From the NCBI GenBank assembly GCA_026545225.1, contig CM048849.1:9016041-9080040 (forward strand): a stretch of DNA of 64,000 nucleotides, read 5' to 3'. Each line of letters starts with the position of its first letter. Within the stretch, counting starts at the first letter, position 1. The translations under genes were made by a program, and so were the position numbers. The DNA comes from Cornus controversa. Its lineage: Eukaryota > Streptophyta > Magnoliopsida > Cornales > Cornaceae. The notes beneath the pieces were generated by a model. That model had not been told where the DNA came from and did no database searches. It saw only the letters and a list, made by a program, of their open reading frames with translations. Positions 1 through 11,206 of the stretch are shown here, piece after piece.

Positions 1-340
1 ATGTGGTATGGCCTTCACTTGGGATTTAATAAGTGATGATTTATTGATCAGGAGTAACACATGGAGGTATCACTCTTTATGTTTTTAAGTAGGGAAAGAG
101 GATTTTGTAAGGTGTCATCTTATCACATTGACCCAGTTGACAAGACTGGAGAGGGACCTTACCACCCTTGAAAGGATCTGATTAAGGTTTTAACTATGAT
201 ATAAAATTGCTCGTCTTGTCAAATTTACAGTTATATTAGTGGTATAACTGTGTGGTTCAAAATATAGTTTTATTGGCATACTGTTTTGCTGAGTGTGGGG
301 TGTATATTTTTTTTATCTAACTTTTATTTTGGTGGTTGCC
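1..340. other. unassigned left edge
   Basis: No convincing coding region, RNA or repeat boundary is visible here. The stretch is AT-rich and lies just upstream of the NAC-like remnant, so it may be intron or promoter of that broken gene. Confidence 0.3.
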
Positions 341-712
341 ATGAAGATGGTAGACGAGTGGAGGAGCATTGTACCTCTTGGGGTTAGGTTTGTACCTACC
401 CCAGTCGAACTTTCCCACAAGGTGTCATCAAGGAAGTCAACATATATTATTACAGTCCTGTAGAACTAAAAACCATGGCTATTGACCATAGGCGTGAACA
501 CCTGCAGGATTATGCAAGAAGATGTGCTGATCGGATTTCGAAGAGATTTAGCATATAACTGGAAATCGTCCCATGATGTAAAACATGGGCGCTGGCTTAT
601 GAAGGAGTATGTGTTGGAGCTTCACTCAGATATCGCATTATGTGTAATCTATAAAAGGCAAGATCAGTCTGCATGTGTGCGGCCACAATTAATATGTATT
701 AACTGCTGATTT
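341..712 (+). pseudogene. NAC-domain transcription factor remnant
   Basis: NAC proteins are plant transcription factors with an N-terminal DNA-binding domain of subdomains A to E. Three pieces in the right order recall that domain. GVRFVPTPVELSHK (about 383-424) resembles subdomain A (GFRFHPTDEEL). GVIKEVNIYYYSPVELKTM (421-477) resembles the I.EVD.YK..PW.L segment. GRWLMKEYVLELHSDIALC (about 587-645), preceded by IGFRRDLAYNW, resembles the IG.RK.LVFY and W.MHEY.L segments. The first and third pieces share a reading frame and the second is in another, and the spacing between A and B is far too short, so this looks like a decayed copy with a deletion and frame changes. Hidden introns could explain part of this. 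A C-terminal exon might be the open frame at 4718-4933, but nothing proves the link. Confidence 0.5.
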
Positions 713-1930
713 TTTACTTTGTCTGTAAGATTAACATAATTCAGATTTTGCTCTCTATTTTGACAGAAATTTTTTGTCACTTATATTCTCCCTTTACCTT
801 TCTTTCTTTAGTCTTGATCAGTTGTAGCTTTAATGAAACTAGTCATACATGTTACTCATTAAATATATGGTGGGTCTTTGCTATATCAGTTTTTGGACTC
901 ACTGGTAAAATGATTTCCTGCTAGACAACTGGGGAACCAATACAGGTGGAGAGTGGTTTTGAATTTTCTACCTAAGGAGGGGTGAATAGGCAAAAGATGC
1001 TCCTTACCAATTTTCTACCTAATGTCTCTCTGTCTGTATGCAAAGGGGATCCGTTTATGTTGGCCTCTATTCTCTTATGAACCACCTATGTTAGAGAAAA
1101 TAAAGGGCTTTATGCTTAAATTGAAGTTTGTCCTAGACATATATATGATGGTGACTCTCGCAACATGGTTAAAGTAGTGAAGATTCTTTTGTGCTAATTT
1201 TTTTGAATTTGGAGTATCTTCTTTTGAAATTTGAGTAGTTAAAATGTGATCAAATGAGTTTGTGTTGAAGGTTCTGAACTTGCTAATAGAAGAGGAGGCT
1301 GAATGGCCCAAGTGCAAGATCAAGACAAAGATCCGAATGGAATGACAAGAGACATATCAGTAAAGCATGCTTACAGTCATGTAAGAGTCCGCTCGGTATA
1401 AGCATCATCGTTCCACTCATCCTTCTTGCAAGGAAAGAAGCTCATCTATGCAGGGCTAAATTGCACCAACTCTTATGTGCTATACAAAATAACTTTTTTA
1501 TTTTATAATTATGTACCGACTACCGACACATAGGCAAGGCTTGGTAAAAGAAAAGAGAAAAGTTTCAAAGTACCTTCTTGTACTAATTTTTTTTTTTTTG
1601 ACGAGCACCTCTCAGTTTATCAAAAATTATAAATTATCCTTCTGGCAGCGGAAAGTCAAAAAAATTAAAAAAAATATCCTCCTTATATATATATATATAT
1701 ATATATATTGACAACAAATATTCCTCAATTTACCAAAAGCTGCAATTTACTGAGAGGGGGTTAATTTGCAACTTTTGGCAAATTAAGAGAGTTTATTGCC
1801 AAAAAAAAAATTAAAAATAGAAAGAATATATTGCAACTTTTTAATAGTGAGGTGTTTAATGCAACTTGGCCAAGAATTAATGAGCGTGCCTCCTCAATTC
1901 TAATTAGAAAACATATATTAATTAGGCAAA
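713..1930. other. AT-rich non-coding stretch
   Basis: No supported gene. It contains a (TA)n run near 1684-1708 and scattered A/T homopolymers. It could be an intron or 3' flank of the NAC-like remnant. Confidence 0.35.
1922..1930 (+). repeat. 9-bp target-site duplication, left (TTAGGCAAA)
   Basis: TTAGGCAAA directly precedes the left inverted repeat and recurs at 2684-2692 directly after the right one. A 9-bp duplication is characteristic of the Mutator superfamily. Confidence 0.85.
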
Positions 1931-2683
1931 GGGTAAATTACTCTGACCTCCCCTGAGGTTTGATCTAATTACACCCAGCATCAAACTATTGAATTTTGTT
2001 ACAATGACCTCCCCTGAGATTTGCTCCGTTATGACACAGACCCCCTCCGTCCAAAATTCCGTTAATTTGGTCAAAAATTTTAGTTGAAAAGACCAAAATG
2101 CCCATCAACTTATATATATATATTTCAGATTATAATATATATATACATATATATGCACTATTCCGGTCATCTTCTCCGGCGATGTGCACTATTCCGATCA
2201 TCTTCTCCGACGAATTTTCGGCGACTTTCACGGGTTCCGGTCATCTTCTCCGGCCAATTTCCGGCGAGCTGCACGATTCCGGTCATCTTCTCCGGCGAAT
2301 TTCCACCGAGCTGCACTGTTCCGGTCATCTTCTCCGGCGAATTTCTGGCGACCTGCATATTTCCGGTGAACTTTCTAGGAAGTCAATTTTGGCCATTTTT
2401 TACCAACTCAAACTGGTTCCTAGCTAAATGGACCATTCCGAACGCAACTATGAAGTCTGTTTTTTAGAATTCAGCTTCGATTTGTCAGATTTAGCATTCA
2501 AGTGTTGTGATATTAATAAAATATATCAATATAATATTAATAAGGGTATAATAGACATTTCACCCAAAAATTAACCTCTGTTAGTCCATTTCTGTTAGAG
2601 GGGAGGTCATTGTAACAAAATTCAATAGTTTGATGCTGGGTGTAATTAGATCAAACCTCAGAGGAGGTCAGTGTAATTTACCC
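1931..2683. mobile_element. non-autonomous Mutator-like element (MULE), 753 bp
   Basis: The ends are long inverted repeats of about 85-90 bp. The left begins GGGTAAATTACTCTGACCTC and the right ends GAGGTCAGTGTAATTTACCC, and the arms carry matching ATCAAACTATTGAATTTTGTTA-type segments. A 9-bp TTAGGCAAA duplication flanks it. There is no transposase. The interior is dominated by a CG-rich minisatellite quite unlike the AT-rich surroundings. Related arms seem to recur as decayed fragments near 16415-16500 and 28170-28235. Confidence 0.85.
2158..2363. repeat. 42-bp minisatellite inside the MULE
   Basis: The core TTCCGGTCATCTTCTCCGGC recurs about five times, near 2161, 2190, 2236, 2277 and 2319. 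Spacing is about 42 bp in the better-kept copies. It reads open in several frames on both strands because of its composition, and I do not regard any of these as proteins. Confidence 0.75.
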
Positions 2684-2692
2684 TTAGGCAAA

Positions 2693-4717
2693 TAATAGTC
2701 ATCAAACTCACCCATTACAACAATATTGTTCCATGAATTATTAGTACTAAATCCAACAATTTTAATGATCAACCAATGCAACATTAGAAAATAATACCAT
2801 GTACCACAAACTCAGTAACCAACTAATTCAATAGTAGTATAAAATATCATACATTTTTCATAAAGAACTATGTGGTCAAAACATGGAGTTCCATTCGGAA
2901 TTGTAATTTTGGTATTGTACACATAAATTTCGTGTCTGAAAATCTAAGAACGAAAATGAGTAACAAGTAATTAATTTTATTGCTTTTAAAAAAATGAGTA
3001 TAATTCTCTGTGGTCGATTCTTTTACAACAAATAATCTTCCTTTGATTCAATCTCCTTGATGGTTTGGTGCAAGGGCTTCAAAAGCTTGTTCTTGAACCG
3101 GTAATGATGAGCTTTCTTTAAATCTTCAAGATTGAGGAAGGCTTGACGGGATTTTTGATTGAGGGTCAATAGAGTGTTGCCACTGTTTTCTTAGTCTTCT
3201 TACAATTCTTTCTTCTTCTTTTTCCTCCTGAAATTAATACACATTTTTGTTAACATTCTTGAATTTTTTTTGTTTAATTTCTCAGGAAAAATGTGTCGCG
3301 GTTGTCATTGGTGACCCTCTGTGGGTATGTTAAATTTTCATTCAAATTTTTATTTATATGTTCGTTTGTTTTTGCTTACAAAAAAATCCTCCATTTACAC
3401 CCATTACAACTTCTTCATATACATGTGGTGTATGCATTTTTTTTTGGTTGTTGAATAAATTTTAAGCATAGTTGAGTTTAATTTGGTCAATGCATGGAAC
3501 AATATTCAATTACAATTACAATAAGATATATATTAAAACATGTAAAATAACTTCAATTACAATAGTTAGATCAGTAAGATATATATATTAAAAAATGTAA
3601 TATATATGTTAAATTAAGGACTGTTGATGATTCAATTGATATTACAAATAAGTGCTCATATTTTTATATATTTATTTCATAGGCATAGATGGACTTGCAG
3701 ATATGAAGCTCATTTGTGGGATAATAGTTGCCGAAGAGAAGGACAATGCCGAAAAGGAAAAGAAAAAGAGGGTTAGTGGTGAGAAGGTTGTTCGCACCCA
3801 AAGCAAAGCAAAATATGGAGTAGAAGGGAATCTCTTTGCTCTTTTTGTTTTAAGTCTGGTGGGTTGTCGGTGGTGTAGCAAAAAATGACTTGTATTTGAG
3901 GATCAATCAGGGTATTTTTTGTCACTGTTAATTCATAATAATATTCTTTTAATTTAAAAGTTGCGATTGATTTCACAATTCTTTTGATTCGTGAAACAAA
4001 GAAAGTAGGTATTATCATATGCGTCAACAAGTGCTGTCATTGTAGACCTTGAATTGGAAGGCGTTGTTGCAAGTCACAGACTATTTTATAGTAAATATTT
4101 TTGTGATAGATAATATTTGGTAAAAAAAAGGAAAAAAAAATTAATGCTATATATTATTGAATATTTTTCGGAATACTCATCAAAAAATAAATTTATAGTT
4201 AGACCTATAAGGGCTCGCCAAGTATTTTTTGAGTTAACAAATGAATTTTCTTCATTAATGAATTTTATTTTATTTTATTTTTTTCATTAATGAACTTTAA
4301 TCCTACAAATACGTCAACAAGAGCTATCATTGAGGACCTTGACATCACATACTATTTGATAGGAAAGACCTTCTGTAATAAAAAAAAAATTTGGAAAACT
4401 CAGTCAAAGAAAAATTTATTGTAAGACCATTTCACTTTTTATCACACCAAATGAACAAATCTTTTACACCTGAATTCAAATTCAAATTCACTCCCACCTA
4501 AATTCAAATTTAAACCTTTAGATGCACTTACACCTAAAATAAAATTAAACGCAAAAAATATATACTCAGGCCTAGTCCAATGCAAATGGTGTTTTGTAAA
4601 TATTTGTTTATTGAACAATCTCACATGTAGAAGTGTTAAGTCATTTTCTTTCACAACTCATTCACTCCCACCTGTAGAATTAGGGAAAAGTTCATCTTTG
4701 AATCCACCAGAGCAGTG
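2693..4717. other. non-coding, possible decayed exon pieces
   Basis: No gene can be assigned. On the minus strand around 3045-3185 there is an open stretch with peptides such as KSRQAFLNLEDLKKAHHYRF. On the plus strand 3682-3888 reads [13 protein letters not shown] followed by a Lys/Glu-rich run. Neither is recognised, and both could be decayed exons. The rest is AT-rich. Confidence 0.3.
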
Positions 4718-4933
4718 ATGGATTCAATACGGAGAGGAGAATATGATACCACACTGGGTCACGACCCAACCAGTTGGATAAATTTAATGTCAGGAAATCA
4801 AGATCAGTTAGTAGATCCAGTTGAGCTGGATGATTTTTCAAATCCGGAAGGGAATGACTATTTTACTGGTATGGAAACTGACGATCCAGTATTATTGGAT
4901 TTCTCCGAGCTGTTAGCGGATGATGTACAGTAA
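4718..4933 (+). CDS. unassigned acidic open frame, 71 residues
   Basis: An ATG at 4718 opens 71 residues starting MDSIRRGEYDTTLGHD and ending in an acidic, leucine-containing tail (VLLDFSELLADD). The composition is hydrophilic and acidic, with no membrane segment. Codon use looks protein-like compared with the flanking AT-rich DNA. Such tails are common in C-terminal activation regions of plant transcription factors, so it could be the last exon of the broken NAC-like gene 4 kb upstream. That is only a guess from order and composition. An AG just before (CCACCAG, about 4710) could be a splice acceptor. Confidence 0.3.
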   Translation: MDSIRRGEYDTTLGHDPTSWINLMSGNQDQLVDPVELDDFSNPEGNDYFTGMETDDPVLLDFSELLADDVQ

Positions 4934-5204
4934 AATCAACTACCAGATGGTGGTGATCAACAGTCAATACCTTTTGTGTAAGTTTCGGGTCTGTAACATG
5001 ATGTATGTACTAAACGTGTATAAGACATCTGTAAGAGTACCTTTATATATACAGATCTTTTGATGTATAAAATTTTGTTCATATATAAATCAAACTATAG
5101 ATCTGATTATTTATTGACACGTTGATTATATAAAATCAGCTTCTATTTCAATCCAATAATTTTTTATTTTATAGTGTCGCAGGAAGAGGCAATACCTTAC
5201 TATA

Positions 5205-5247
5205 TGTGTGTGTGTGTGTGTCAATATATATATATATATATATATAT
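5205..5247. repeat. (TG)n(AT)n microsatellite
   Basis: Eight TG units at 5205-5220 are followed by about twelve AT units at 5224-5247. Confidence 0.9.
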
Positions 5248-5262
5248 TAAGGAAACCCACTG

Positions 5263-6490
5263 ATAAAGTATTTAACTATGATTATAAAATGTATGACGTG
5301 GCAATTGTGATTTGTATGACGTGGGTGAGAGATGAACTTTGACCAAGACTTTCCTAGCTCCAGATAAGTCTGGAGGACTAAAGAGCCAGTCTCTTAGTAG
5401 GACACGTTCTCATTTGACCGCTATAAATACAGAGACAGTCCATATACCAGGTACGCAATTAATACCCTCTGAGTTCTTTTACAACTTTAAAAGCCCTTTC
5501 AATTTCTGACTTGATCGTTAGAGCGTAGTCGGCAGGCACCATGTCGGTGCCCTTTCGATTACCCTTCTCTTGTTCTTTTTTACAAGTTGGCGTTTGACCA
5601 ATTCAGGGGTGGATTTGTGCTTCATCAGCTGGTGCTGTCTGTGGGAACTGTCACAAACTTTACTGTTCTACCTGAAACATAAACGAAGCATGATGCACAT
5701 ACAATCTGGACTAGAGACTACAGCCAGACAGGATCCCCCTGCTGGTCACAATCCTCCTGTCGGACAAAATCCCCCTGCCGGTCACAATCCTCCAATCGGA
5801 CAGGACCCCCTCGCCAATCACAATTCTCCAACCGGATAAGATCCCCCTGCTAATCACAACTTGTCGATAGTAGGAGAAAGAGGCATGCAACCCCCTGGTC
5901 AAGGAGATTTCCCTAAGGCACGCCCCGAAATCCCAAATAACCAGGAGCGAGTCGCAACATTGGAATACCAGGTTCAGAACTTGAGTCAGAGTCTGGCCCA
6001 AGTACTTCAACAAAATAAGACAATTCCATAGCGCCTTCTTCCTATGGCACCAGTGCCATCACGGAGCAACCTTAGGTCGGTTAATCTAGAAGGGGATGAG
6101 ACAGGGCGAGACAGTAGAGTTCCGACAGATGACACGGCCCAGAGCCAAGTGAGAAACGATCGAGAAGGGACGAATCCAATTCACCTAGTCTAGCCAAAGA
6201 GAGCTTGTGCCCAAGGGGATTTGGGGTTTAAGACCCGTACTCATGGAGACTCAGGGCATCTAGGGGAGGCTGCCTATTAAGATATAGAGATGCAGGATCT
6301 CAGAGCCAAGGTAGAGAGCATAGCTCACGCATTGAAGGGGAATGCCCTACTACAGTGGATGATCTGGTTCAGCAAACCAACCTCCATTCTCTACTGGGGT
6401 AATGAACTGTCTTTTGCCCAATAAGTTTAAGATGCCTGCCTTTGAAAGCTTTGATGGGACCAAGGATCCGCTAGATCATCTATGAGGGAT
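5263..6490 (+). mobile_element. fossil Ty3/gypsy (Tat-like) 5' end: LTR plus gag region
   Basis: A probable 5' LTR spans 5263-5627, beginning TGATAAAG and ending TTCATCA, with a TATA-like CTATAAATAC near 5421. A primer-binding-like sequence TGGTGCTGTCTGTGGGAA follows at 5631, as in Tat/Athila-type plant gypsy elements. The gag leader then carries a repeated PAGHNPP/PVGQNPP motif (about 5734-5840), and near 6430-6480 a conserved gag start recalling KFKMPAFESFDGTKDPLDHL. The element is broken. Only the 5' part is present, no pol or 3' LTR is seen, and the gag region has several breaks. It is old. Confidence 0.65.
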
Positions 6491-6624
6491 AACAAATATA
6501 TAAATATATACACCAATCATCTTCTTTTCAATTCGATGTACCAAAATAGAAATTATCCTACATACCGTACCAACCCCTCCCCTAACACATAAATTATAGA
6601 ACCTATTTTCTATATTCAAACCAA
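6491..6624. other. AT-rich junction
   Basis: Transition from the fossil gag region into the 48-bp repeat tract. No feature seen. Confidence 0.3.
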
Positions 6625-7235
6625 AAGTAATCCTTACATGCCTAACCAATTTATTAAATAAACTACCTTGTAAATATTTGGTAATCCTAACATGCCTCCC
6701 TTATATATATATTAATTACCCCACCATGTAATTGACAATCCACACATGCCTCCCTTATTAACCTTAAATACGTTATTAGATATTGGCAATCCTAACATGC
6801 ATCCCTCATCTATATTAACTACCCTATCTGCAATCCTGACTTGCATCCCTAAACCTTAAATACCTTATTAGGTATTGGCAATCCTGATATGCCTCCTTTA
6901 TCTATATTAACTATCCTATTGACAATCCTGACATGCCTCCCTAATTAACCTTAAATACCTTATTAGATATTGGCAATCTTGACATGCCTCCCTTATCTAT
7001 ATTAACTATCATATCGGCAATCCTGACATGCCTCTCTAATTAATCTTAAATACCTTATTACGTATTGACAATCCTGACATCCCTCCCTTATTTATATTAA
7101 CTACCCATCGGCAATCCTGACATGCCTCCCTAATTAACCTTAAATACCTTATTAGGTATTAGCAATTCTGACATGTCTCCTTTATCTATATTAACTACCC
7201 TATTAGCAATCCTGACATGCTTCCTATATTCCTTC
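6625..7235. repeat. about 13 copies of a 48-bp tandem repeat
   Basis: The phrase GGCAATCCTGACATGCCTCC recurs about every 45-52 bp, near 6632, 6690, 6740, 6796, 6840, 6885, 6931, 6979, 7027, 7078, 7119, 7170 and 7216. Units alternate between a form followed by TTATCTATATTAACTACC and one followed by TAATTAACCTTAAATACC, so the higher-order unit is a dimer of about 96 bp. Confidence 0.8.
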
Positions 7236-7832
7236 TAAACAAATAAAAATTCAGTCTACTTATAAGTACATTAATTCAACCTAATGAGAAACCAATCACC
7301 AAAAGAAAATAATTCATAAACAATTACCTAAGTCTATCATACCACGTAATCAAGAGAATTACATGATTCCATAAACTGATTTAAACATCAACATTTAACC
7401 ATGAACAATTATGATTGCAAAGAAATCAATTAACGAGAAATAAATAAACAATTTAAAATAAAACCACATAAAGAACCCTACCATGAAATCTAACATCAAG
7501 TGTATCTAAACCTGGGTCTAACCTAGGTTTCTATGCATATTCTGTCTTTAAATGCCTCAACTAAATCTCCGGGGAATTTTAGAAATTTTTCGTTAATTTA
7601 AAATATAAAAAATCCCAACTTATAGGACACTTTTGAACTAAATCAACAATGAGGCGAACTTATTTCATCTTGAAATTAAAGTTCCAGGTATATTCTGTCC
7701 TAAAAATGTAAGTTTGAATTTACAAGAATTTTCTGAAATTTTTCAGAAATTTTAAAAATATTTCCAAAATAAAATAAAATAAAAAAACCAATTTTGAGAC
7801 ATACTTTTTATATTAATTTAACCATGAGGGAA
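7236..7832. other. AT-rich sequence, probably old LTR-derived
   Basis: No gene. The segment near 7650-7740 (TTTCATCTTGAAATTAAAG...ATATTCTGTCC) is a weaker version of the start of the 0.9-kb direct repeat that follows, so part of this may be the same repeat family. Confidence 0.35.
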
Positions 7833-8696
7833 CCTCATTTTGACTTGAAATTTAAAATCCAAGAGTGTTCTGTCCCTAGAAGGCCACTGTATTTTTTTGG
7901 AATTTAAAAATAATTTTTCCTATTTTTACAATTTAAAAATCAATTTAAAAAAAAATTTAAAAATATAAAAATATTCCGGACTAGGCCAGAGGTGGGCATC
8001 GACTAGTGGGGCTAGTGGTCGCCTTCCCCGACACCGGCAGTGCACGTGGGGGGTGCTGCCCCTCCTTCCTTCTTTTTTTTTCTTTTCTTCTTTCCCTGCT
8101 ACTTAACATAACAACCATGGTGTCCTAACTTCCCGACCATTTTCCGGCCACCTCCAGACCTCGAATCTCGCATTTGAATATACCATTCAACTCGTCTCGA
8201 TTTAAGCTATGCATTGGTATCAAAATCACCCCTCTCGCAGCCTAAATCAAAAAGGCCCAAATTCAAGTTTTAAAATTCTAAAAATTCAAACTCAATTTCC
8301 TGTCAATCTACCCAACGGTTCGCAACCAAACTTTCAAGGATTATTCGGGAAAGCAAGATCTACCTATTAATTGGAGCAAAAACCTTCGAAACCGATAATT
8401 ACGTATATAGTCATATATACATGCATATACATGTGAAAAATTAGCCCAAAGTTATACTAAACCCACAAATTCTTCATGTTTAACCCACAGAAACACCCTT
8501 ACCATGCATAATCATACAATTTTATAATTATATACATGAATACATATTCAAACAACATATATATATAACATATAATCTATGTTTATGGTTCAAAGGGGAA
8601 GAGAAGAATTTAAACTTGCCTTTTTGATGAATAAGAGCTCGTCCCTTCTCTCTTGCGTCTACGTTCTTTCAATCTCTGTGCGTGTAAACGACAGAA
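7833..8696. repeat. 0.9-kb direct repeat, copy 1 (LTR-like)
   Basis: It aligns in the same orientation with 9081-10034 from CCTCATTTTGACTTGAAATT to TGTAAACGACAGAA. It contains a CG-rich middle (8030-8060), a pyrimidine run and conserved phrases such as CAACAACCATGGTG. Paired 0.9-kb direct repeats could be LTRs of one element or a tandem duplication of one solo LTR. Clear TG..CA ends and a primer site are not visible, so the class is open. Confidence 0.6.
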
Positions 8697-9080
8697 CTGC
8701 AAATGAGCCGAACCGTTCGCGAATAGTTCGGACTCGGCTCGTTAAGAGCTCGGCTTGCGTTCGTTTATTTAATAAATGAATCGAGCTCAAACGGGATTAT
8801 GAAGCTCGATTTGTAAACGAGCCGAGTCTGAACAACACTAGACTCGGCTCGTTTGTTCGTGAACATAATACAAACGGAGCTCGATAATAGCTTCACGAAC
8901 AAGAATGATTACAAAACATATATAAATATATATAACAAACATATAACTTTAGCCCAGCCCAAACAAATCAATAAAATGGATTACCAAACCTTTTAAAAAT
9001 AAAATGGACCAAGTCCAAGAGAAAACCTAAGCCCATGTTCTGAAAGCCCATCTATATATATATTCTTTAACTACTCAATT
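8697..9080. repeat. CTCG-rich dispersed repeat between the direct repeats
   Basis: The GAGCTCG/CGAGCC words are dense, and a perfect 15-bp hairpin is present: AAACGAGCCGAGTCT at 8815-8829 and its complement at 8840-8854. A related CTCG-type sequence lies at 35465-35600. The superfamily is not determined. Confidence 0.5.
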
Positions 9081-9674
9081 CCTCATTTTGACTTGAAATT
9101 TAAAACCCAATACTATTCTGTCCCAAGAAGGTCACTGAATTTTTTTGAAAATTTTCTAGAATTTAAAAAAATTATTTTTCTATTTTTTATAATTTAAAAA
9201 ATAAATAAAAATATAAAAATATTCCGGACTAAGCCCAAAGTGGGCCCAGAGGTGGGCATCGGTAGCATGCTCCCCTACACGCCAGCAATGCGCGTGGGGC
9301 GGCGCTGCCCCTCTTCCTTCTTCTTCCTTTTTTTTTTTTTTTTCTTTTCTTCTTTCCTTGCTACTTAACGCAACAACCATGGTGCCCCAACTTCCTGGCC
9401 ATTTTTCGGCCACCTCCGGACCCCGAATCTCGCGTTTGAATATACAATTCAACTCGCCTCGATCTAAGCTAAGCATTTGTACCAAAATCACCCCCTCTCA
9501 CGGCCTAAATCAAAAACTCCCAAATTCAAGTTTTAAAATTCTAAAAATTCAAACTCAATTTCCCGTCAATCTACCCAACGATTCACAACCAAACTTTCAA
9601 GAATTGTTCGGGAGAGCAAGATCTACCTATTAATTGGAGCGAAAACCTTCGAAATTGATAATTACATTAAACAC

Positions 9675-9714
<40 letters not shown>

Positions 9715-10034
9715 CCTATACAGTCATATATACATGCATATACACGTGAAAAATCACCCCAAAGCTATACCAAACCCACAGATTCATGTTTAATCCACAG
9801 AAACACCTTTAGCATGCATAATCATACAATTTCATAATTATATACCTAAATACATATTCAAGCAACAAATATATATAAAAAAAACATATAATCTATGTTT
9901 ATGGTTCAAAGGGGAAGAGAAGAGTTCGAACTTGCCTTTTTGATGAACAAGAGCTCGTCCCTATAAGTCACTCCTTCTCTCTCTTTTCTCTTGCGTCTAC
10001 ATTCTTTCAGTCTCTGTACGTGTAAACGACAGAA
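9081..10034. repeat. 0.9-kb direct repeat, copy 2 (LTR-like)
   Basis: This is the partner of 7833-8696. It is about 90 bp longer, mainly because of a (TA)n expansion at about 9679-9711 and extra pyrimidines near 9325-9350. Confidence 0.6.
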
Positions 10035-10453
10035 ACCCTAACCCTTTTTTCTTTTCTTTTTTTCTCGAAAACTAATTAAACTCCAAAATAATAATAAAAA
10101 AAATATAATAAAAATAAACCCTAGCACATCAAAATAAGTATACACCTAGCCCAACCATTCCAGTCGAACTTAACCCAAATTCCTCCCTAGTCCAATCTAA
10201 AATTAAAATAAAGGAAAATACAAAGACTCAGTGCAACTAAAATTAAATAAATAAAATAAACTACACCAAAATATTTAAAGCACTCAAAAAATTTAATTCA
10301 ACCAATAAAGCAATTCAAAGCACTCAAAGACATTTAATTCAACCAATAAAGCAATTAAAAATATATATATAAAACATTTAGATTAAAATTAAATGACCTC
10401 AAAATTACGACGTATTATAGTATTAGAGCATTAATGTTTCTCTAATTAGTGAG
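10035..10453. other. A-rich non-coding stretch
   Basis: No coding signal. A short phrase around AAAGCACTCAAA...TTTAATTCAACCAATAAAGCAATT is duplicated near 10280-10310 and 10320-10350. Confidence 0.4.
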
Positions 10454-11206
10454 TTGTTCCTAGCTAAAGTTGTTTTTAAAATCATTTTTTTTTCGTTTTC
10501 AAAAATTGGCATGGAATCTCATAAGAGAGACGATGGATTGGTTCAACGAACTCCTTTGTTTGTTGGATCATCATTTAAAGGAAAAAACAAAAAAAAAATA
10601 TATATAAAAGATTCTAAGGGAACAAAAATTACTTGTTGGATATGTGGTGGTACATGCCATACTTGTAGTCAGTGTCCAAGTCCTAAAAATAACTTTAGTG
10701 CTAAAAGGATTTTGAAAGATAGAACGAAAGCTAAAGTTATGAAAGCTATTATTTATGAGTCGAATTCTTCAAATTATGATAGTGATTTCTCTAATGTTGA
10801 TTCTCTTGTTTTTATTATTGTTTTGAATAATAATATTGTTAATGATTCTTCTTCTGATATAGGTGAACCATAAAAATATGCAACTTTGAGTTAAGTTTGT
10901 TCCAATGATTCTGATGATGAGCAATCGGATGGAAAACGTAAGGAAAACAAGTTGAAAAGTGCATTTGATGAATTGTTTGTTGAAACAATCAAATTAAAAA
11001 AGGCTTATAGGAAGCTGTCAAAGGAGCTGAAGATAATAGAAAGTGAAAAAGAAGCATTGAAGGAGGAGAATAAAGAGAAACATAAATTGATTGAAGAAAA
11101 TAGATCTGACATTCAAAACCTTCAAAATAAGATAAGGTTTCTTAAAAGCAAGGTAAGTCAAGTTATTTCTTCAATGGTGAAACTTGTGGCTATTAAAGAC
11201 GGCTAA
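10454..11206 (+). mobile_element. fossil Ty1/copia gag fragment
   Basis: Two consecutive open segments carry parts of a copia-type gag. The first (to 10873) has a CX2CX4HX4C zinc knuckle (CWICGGTCHTCSQC, about 10633-10674) followed by an acidic Ser/Asn-rich stretch. The second (10952-11206) is a Lys/Glu-rich coiled coil (ELFVETIKLKKAYRKLSKEL) typical of SIRE-like copia gag. The element is broken and lacks recognisable protease, integrase and reverse transcriptase here. Confidence 0.65.

Noticed and set aside
2084-2467. Several overlapping open frames on both strands in the MULE (repeated FRSSSPANF-type peptides)
   Set aside because: They arise from a 42-bp minisatellite whose length is divisible by three; there is no family similarity.
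6625-7235. CRISPR-like array of regularly spaced repeats
   Set aside because: The 48-bp units are contiguous and diverged without unique spacers, and this is plant nuclear DNA.
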